NCBI GenBank assembly: GCA_002841685.1
Contig: PHAM01000042.1
Location: forward strand, 1-16,935
DNA from: Elusimicrobia bacterium HGW-Elusimicrobia-2
GTDB lineage: Bacteria; CG03
Length of the DNA stretch: 16,935 nucleotides
Direction of reading: 5' to 3'
Within the stretch, counting starts at the first letter, position 1, and every line of letters begins with the position of its first letter. The position numbers and the translations under genes were made by a program. Under the pieces are notes generated by a model, which saw only the letters and a program-made list of their open reading frames with translations, made no database searches and was not told the DNA's origin. Positions 13,984-16,935 of this stretch are shown piece after piece.

Positions 13984-14784
13984 ATGCTTATATTAATTTT
14001 TTTATCAGCTCTTATTATCGCCCCAGGATGCTCGAGCCGGAAGGCGCCGGAGGGGCTGCGTGTTGTGTCGCTGTCACCGGCGATCACGGAGATAATATAC
14101 GCCATAGGCGCCGAGAATGCCCTTTACGGGATAACAAATCACTGCAACTGGCCGCCGAAAGCTTCCCGCGAGAAAGAATCCGTCGGGGATTTTTCTTTTC
14201 CGTCTATGGAGAAGATAGCCCTCATACAACCTTCACTGATACTCGCCGCCGGTGACGGCCAGGGGAAAGCTATCTCACATCTGATCAACGCGGGCTACGA
14301 TGTGAGGGTCTTTCATCCCGCTGACATCGCCGAGCTTTTCGCCCACATCATGGAAATAGGCCGCATACTGGGAAAAACAAACAACGCCTCAGAACTCGTC
14401 AAGAACATGAAAAAGGAAATATCCTCAATTCCTAAACTGAAAAATAAAAGCGTTTTTATAGAGGTCTGTCCCAAACCGCTTATAGCGGCATCCGACAAAA
14501 CTTTTTTGAGCGCTATTTGCGAAAGAATAGGATTAAGGAATATCGCCGTCTTCCAAAACAGCTATCCCGGCGTTAACGCCGAATGGCTCATACGCAAAAA
14601 ACCCGACTACATCCTCCTGACGGGCTGCTCGGAAGAAGAGTTCCGCGCGCTCCATCCCTACATAAAAAACTCTAAAATAATCCGCCCGTCTGACATTGAC
14701 ATGATCGTCCGGCCGGGGCCGAGGATAACGCGGGGCATGCGGGAAATTTATTATCTCGCGGAAGACGCGGAAAAAAAACAATGA
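13984..14784 (+). CDS. btuF: Cobalamin-binding periplasmic lipoprotein (BtuF-like)
   Basis: This 266-residue substrate-binding protein is of the BtuF/FecB (TroA) type. It has a short lipoprotein signal with a lipobox-like APGC (Cys16), then RVVSLSPAITEIIYAIGA, a central helix region, GDFSFPSMEKIALIQPSLILA, and a C-terminal lobe (FQNSYPGVNAEWLIRKKPDYILL). It would bind corrinoid in the periplasm and deliver it to the permease. Specificity for B12 is inferred mainly from the riboswitch. The ATG directly follows the riboswitch terminator's T-run, without a well-spaced Shine-Dalgarno. It is the first start codon in frame, since a TAA lies at 13954-13956. The signal peptide lacks the usual basic n-region. 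It overlaps btuC by ATGA. Confidence 0.9.
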   Translation: MLILIFLSALIIAPGCSSRKAPEGLRVVSLSPAITEIIYAIGAENALYGITNHCNWPPKASREKESVGDFSFPSMEKIALIQPSLILAAGDGQGKAISHLINAGYDVRVFHPADIAELFAHIMEIGRILGKTNNASELVKNMKKEISSIPKLKNKSVFIEVCPKPLIAASDKTFLSAICERIGLRNIAVFQNSYPGVNAEWLIRKKPDYILLTGCSEEEFRALHPYIKNSKIIRPSDIDMIVRPGPRITRGMREIYYLAEDAEKKQ

Positions 14785-15713
14785 GAGGCAGAAAAGATTT
14801 ACTTCTGATCCTCACGGGAGCCGCTATCGCGGGAGCCGCCGTGTTCTGCCTGTCCTTATACCTGGGGCCGGAAGGCTTATCCATGCCCGGGGATGAAATC
14901 CTCAGGCTCCGGATCATGCGCGCCCTCTGCGGCGCCGGAACGGGCGCGGCGCTTGCCGCCGCGGGTGTCGCATACCAGACGGTGCTGGCGAATCCCCTCG
15001 CCGATCCCTACCTTCTCGGCAGTTCATCCGGCGCCGCGGCCGGAATCGCCGCTCTCTCTTTTTTCGGAGTCAGCCGCGCGGGTTTGATATTCCCCCTGAC
15101 AGCCGGCCTTTGTTCATGTCTTACGGTGGCGGCGGTCCTGAAAATAGCGGGACGCTCTTTCTCAAAGAAAAACATAATCCTTTCCGGCGTGGCGGTAAAT
15201 CTTTTTCTCTCAGCGGCGGTCATATTCATGGTAAGCATACGCAAAAAAGAATTTTTTTCCGTCATGTATTTTATGATGGGCGACCTCGGTGAGACGAGGC
15301 TATCTCTCATAGCCGCCGCCCTCATGATCGCGGCGGCGGGGAGTTTATTCCTCTTCGCCAAATCACGGTTTCTGAACGCTCTTGCCGCGGGAAAAACTTT
15401 GAGCCGCCAGCTCGGATGCGACTGGAAGAAAGAATCCCTCGCGGCTCTGGCGGCGGCCTCTGTCATCACCGGCGCCGCGGTGAGCATTTCCGGCACCATC
15501 GGATTCATCGGCCTTATGGCGCCTCATATCGCCAGAAAATTCGTAGGCTCCGACGTGAGATTCCTCATGCCCGCCGCCGCGGTTTCTGGCGCCGCACTTC
15601 TTATGATTTCCGATTTCGCGGCGAAAAACATTCTGTTCCCGCAGGAAATACCTGTGGGAGTAATAACATCAATGCTCGGCGCGCCGTTTTTTCTCTGGAT
15701 ATACAAAAAATGA
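14781..15713 (+). CDS. btuC: Cobalamin ABC transporter permease (FecCD family)
   Basis: This 310-residue inner-membrane permease belongs to the FecCD/BtuC family (usually ~325-335 residues, about ten helices). Signatures are AAAGVAYQTVLANPLADPYLLGSSSGA (~57-83), the central membrane segments, and the coupling region near GTIGFIGLMAPHIARKFVGSD, where the ATPase docks. It forms the channel that moves B12, passed on by BtuF, into the cytoplasm. Its ATG overlaps the btuF stop (ATGA), and its TGA overlaps btuD in the same way, so all three should be made together under riboswitch control. Confidence 0.92.
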   Translation: MRGRKDLLLILTGAAIAGAAVFCLSLYLGPEGLSMPGDEILRLRIMRALCGAGTGAALAAAGVAYQTVLANPLADPYLLGSSSGAAAGIAALSFFGVSRAGLIFPLTAGLCSCLTVAAVLKIAGRSFSKKNIILSGVAVNLFLSAAVIFMVSIRKKEFFSVMYFMMGDLGETRLSLIAAALMIAAAGSLFLFAKSRFLNALAAGKTLSRQLGCDWKKESLAALAAASVITGAAVSISGTIGFIGLMAPHIARKFVGSDVRFLMPAAAVSGAALLMISDFAAKNILFPQEIPVGVITSMLGAPFFLWIYKK

Positions 15714-16492
15714 TAGAATTCAAAAATTTTTCGGCCGGCTATACTGACCATTTTGTAATTCAAAATATCAACTGCCGCCTTGTAAGCGGAAAAATATACG
15801 CCCTCATAGGCCCCAACGCAGCCGGAAAAACAACATTGCTCCGCAGCCTTATCGGAGATATTCCGCGCTCCGGCGGTGAAATAACAATTGACGGTCAAAA
15901 TATCAAACTTTTTTCCGCGAGGGATCTGGCAAAAAAAGTGTCTTACGCGCCCCCCGAAATAAATCCCGCTTTTAATTACAGCGTATCCGAGTTCGTCACT
16001 ATGGGGAGATTCGCCGTAAACAGAGCTTTCTGGGAGACAGACGAGGATATTGAAGAAGCCGCCAACGCCCTCATAACAATGGATCTCGCTGATGTCGCGG
16101 ATAAAGCCGTCGCTGAACTTTCTTCGGGGCAGAAACAGAGCTGCCTTCTGGCGCAGATTATAGCCAAAAACACGGATATAATACTGCTTGACGAACCGGC
16201 GGCGCATCTTGATATAAAACACAGGGCGGATTTTTTCAGAAAAATACTGTCGTTAAAAAAGAATGCGGATAAAAGCATTATTATCACCTTCCACGACCTC
16301 AATGACGCTATAAACGCCGCCGACAGTTTTATGCTTTTGAAAGAAGGCCGCCTCACGGCCTGTAAAGAAAAAGATGGAATAACCGGCGGGATGTTATCGG
16401 AACTGTATGGAACAGAAGTGCTTATTTCGGAATTCCCCGACGGGCGAAAAGCCGTACTTCCGCGCTTCGCCCGCGCGGAAAACACCATATGA
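15710..16492 (+). CDS. btuD: Cobalamin ABC transporter ATPase (BtuD-like)
   Basis: This 260-residue ATPase pairs with the upstream permease. It has Walker A GPNAAGKTT, signature LSSGQKQ (a variant of LSGGQ), Walker B IILLDEP, D-loop HLDIKH and H-loop ITFHDLNDA. The Q-loop is unusual: relatives read YVPQ or YLPQ, but this protein has SYAPPEINPAF, with proline (residue 82) where the glutamine should be. That glutamine normally senses nucleotide and contacts the permease. The start ATG at 15710 overlaps btuC by ATGA; a longer upstream frame is only a shadow across btuC. The stop overlaps a small HTH gene by ATGA. Confidence 0.92.
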   Translation: MIEFKNFSAGYTDHFVIQNINCRLVSGKIYALIGPNAAGKTTLLRSLIGDIPRSGGEITIDGQNIKLFSARDLAKKVSYAPPEINPAFNYSVSEFVTMGRFAVNRAFWETDEDIEEAANALITMDLADVADKAVAELSSGQKQSCLLAQIIAKNTDIILLDEPAAHLDIKHRADFFRKILSLKKNADKSIIITFHDLNDAINAADSFMLLKEGRLTACKEKDGITGGMLSELYGTEVLISEFPDGRKAVLPRFARAENTI

Positions 16493-16653
16493 AAAAAAGC
16501 TCGGTCTATGACAATTTTCTAAAAGAAAGAAACAGAAAAATACTCGCCGAGCGCACGCTGGGGCGCTCTCTGAAATATATCGCAAATAAATTCTCGCTCA
16601 GCCTACGCCATGTGAACCGCATATTAAAAAGCATGTCTGTAAATGTCCGATAA
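16489..16653 (+). CDS. 54-residue helix-turn-helix protein
   Basis: A 54-codon ORF starts with ATG overlapping the btuD TGA (ATGA), the same junction used throughout this operon. It ends at TAA (16651-16653). The protein is very basic, and its middle reads as a helix-turn-helix: RNRKILAERTLGRSLKYIAN followed by KFSLSLRHVNRIL. This is the layout of Mor-like or resolvase-type DNA-binding segments (first helix, 'G-S-L' turn, recognition helix with S-x-R-x-V). A role as a regulator or DNA-binding accessory of the B12 genes is inferred from position only. It is too short to assign to a family with confidence and could be a fragment, although start, coupling and stop are all coherent. Confidence 0.65.
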   Translation: MKKSSVYDNFLKERNRKILAERTLGRSLKYIANKFSLSLRHVNRILKSMSVNVR

Positions 16654-16659
16654 TGTCTC

Positions 16660-16688
16660 TTGCGTGTTTTCAGCGGCATCAGTAGAAT
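16660..16688 (+). promoter_or_regulatory. Sigma70-type promoter of the second riboswitch transcript
   Basis: TTGCGT (16660-16665) and TAGAAT (16683-16688) are separated by exactly 17 bp. Transcription would begin near 16695, about 15 nt before the riboswitch P1 stem. The -10 hexamer is identical to that of the trpD promoter. Confidence 0.7.
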
Positions 16689-16709
16689 AATGAAGTTTTG
16701 TATGTTGGC

Positions 16710-16838
16710 ACCGAACAGTCAGGGAAAGTTCCCGTGTGATCCGGGACGCTGCCGCGCAGCAGTAATGCCTTTTGCGCAGGGCCGTGGCGCTCGCCGCGGG
16801 CCTTGCGAAGGGCGAGCCTGAAAACCGGCTGTTCAGGT
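16710..16838 (+). ncRNA. Cobalamin riboswitch, second copy
   Basis: A well-closed P1 stem is visible: ACCGAACAG (16710-16718) pairs with CTGTTCAGGT (16829-16838), one base bulged. Inside are AGGGAAAG, CCGTGTGATCCGGG, the conserved GACGCTGCCGCGCAGCAGTAA core, a long variable arm, and the B12 box GAGCCTGAAAACCGGC (~16814-16829). Only 23 nt separate P1 from the downstream ATG, and no terminator is present. Control is therefore probably translational, by hiding the GGAGGGG ribosome-binding site (16852-16858). Confidence 0.9.
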
Positions 16839-16861
16839 AAGTACCCGCGAAGGAGGGGAAG

Positions 16862-16935
16862 ATGTTGAGTAAAAAGAAATCCGCGATAGGCGGAAAAAGT
16901 GTTGTTTTGATCCTGGCTTGCTGGATGGTGTGCTG
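16862..16935 (+). CDS. Secreted protein start, possible outer-membrane B12 receptor (partial)
   Basis: Only 24 complete codons are in the window. They encode a basic start (MLSKKKSAIGGK) followed by a hydrophobic core (SVVLILACWMVC), which is a signal peptide. GGAGGGG lies 3-4 nt before the ATG, and the gene sits directly behind a cobalamin riboswitch. In other bacteria the gene in this position next to btuFCD is often a TonB-dependent receptor (BtuB) or another secreted corrinoid-handling protein. That identity is inference from context, since no diagnostic domain is visible. Confidence 0.65.
   Translation, partial: MLSKKKSAIGGKSVVLILACWMVC

Noticed and set aside
15416-15709. Longer upstream frame of btuD
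   Set aside because: It lies wholly within btuC in another frame and is His/Arg-rich. The ATG at 15710 gives the standard ABC start and the operon's usual ATGA overlap.

Overview
The window reads as a chromosomal stretch of an uncultured Gram-negative (diderm) bacterium. The evidence is a lipoprotein-export ABC pair (LolE/LolD type), a periplasmic B12-binding lipoprotein with its FecCD-type importer, and several secreted or membrane proteins. Base composition is moderate, with A/T runs between compact, overlapping genes. The lysS-lolE-lolD order and the short dispersed palindromes suggest a candidate phylum such as Omnitrophota or Elusimicrobiota, but the sequence alone does not settle this.

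Positions 1-3050 form a degraded accessory region. It holds an AAA ATPase gene that has lost its C-terminal DUF4143 half next to a possible transposon end, and a dense cluster of small palindromes. It also holds an in-frame chimera between the tail of an AlbA_2-type ATP-binding protein and the catalytic half of a CHAT (caspase-like) protease, a 27-codon tail of a lost membrane-protein gene, and an intact secreted collagen-like protein.

Positions 3055-13532 carry minus-strand housekeeping operons. From upstream to downstream, trpD-rdgB-(peptidase MA/TPR)-(GGDEF/HEAT) follows a near-consensus sigma70 promoter at 13578-13606. nfeD follows, apparently on a leaderless transcript, with a terminator that overlaps its own stop codon. 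lysS-lolE-lolD-DEDDh exonuclease then follows a second clear promoter at 7019-7046. Many genes in these operons overlap by 4-8 nt.

Positions 13610-16935 are plus-strand B12-uptake DNA. A 120-bp fold-back element precedes a cobalamin riboswitch with an intrinsic terminator. btuF, btuC, btuD and a 54-codon helix-turn-helix gene follow, every junction being an ATGA overlap. A second cobalamin riboswitch with its own promoter then controls a secreted-protein gene cut off by the window edge, plausibly an outer-membrane B12 receptor. The two riboswitches have different expression platforms: transcriptional for the first, and probably translational for the second.

No CRISPR array, rRNA or tRNA gene was seen. 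The most unusual items are the AlbA_2/CHAT chimera with its internal ribosome-binding site, the small HTH gene coupled to btuD, the missing Q-loop glutamine in BtuD, and the palindromic repeats that have become part of coding sequence.
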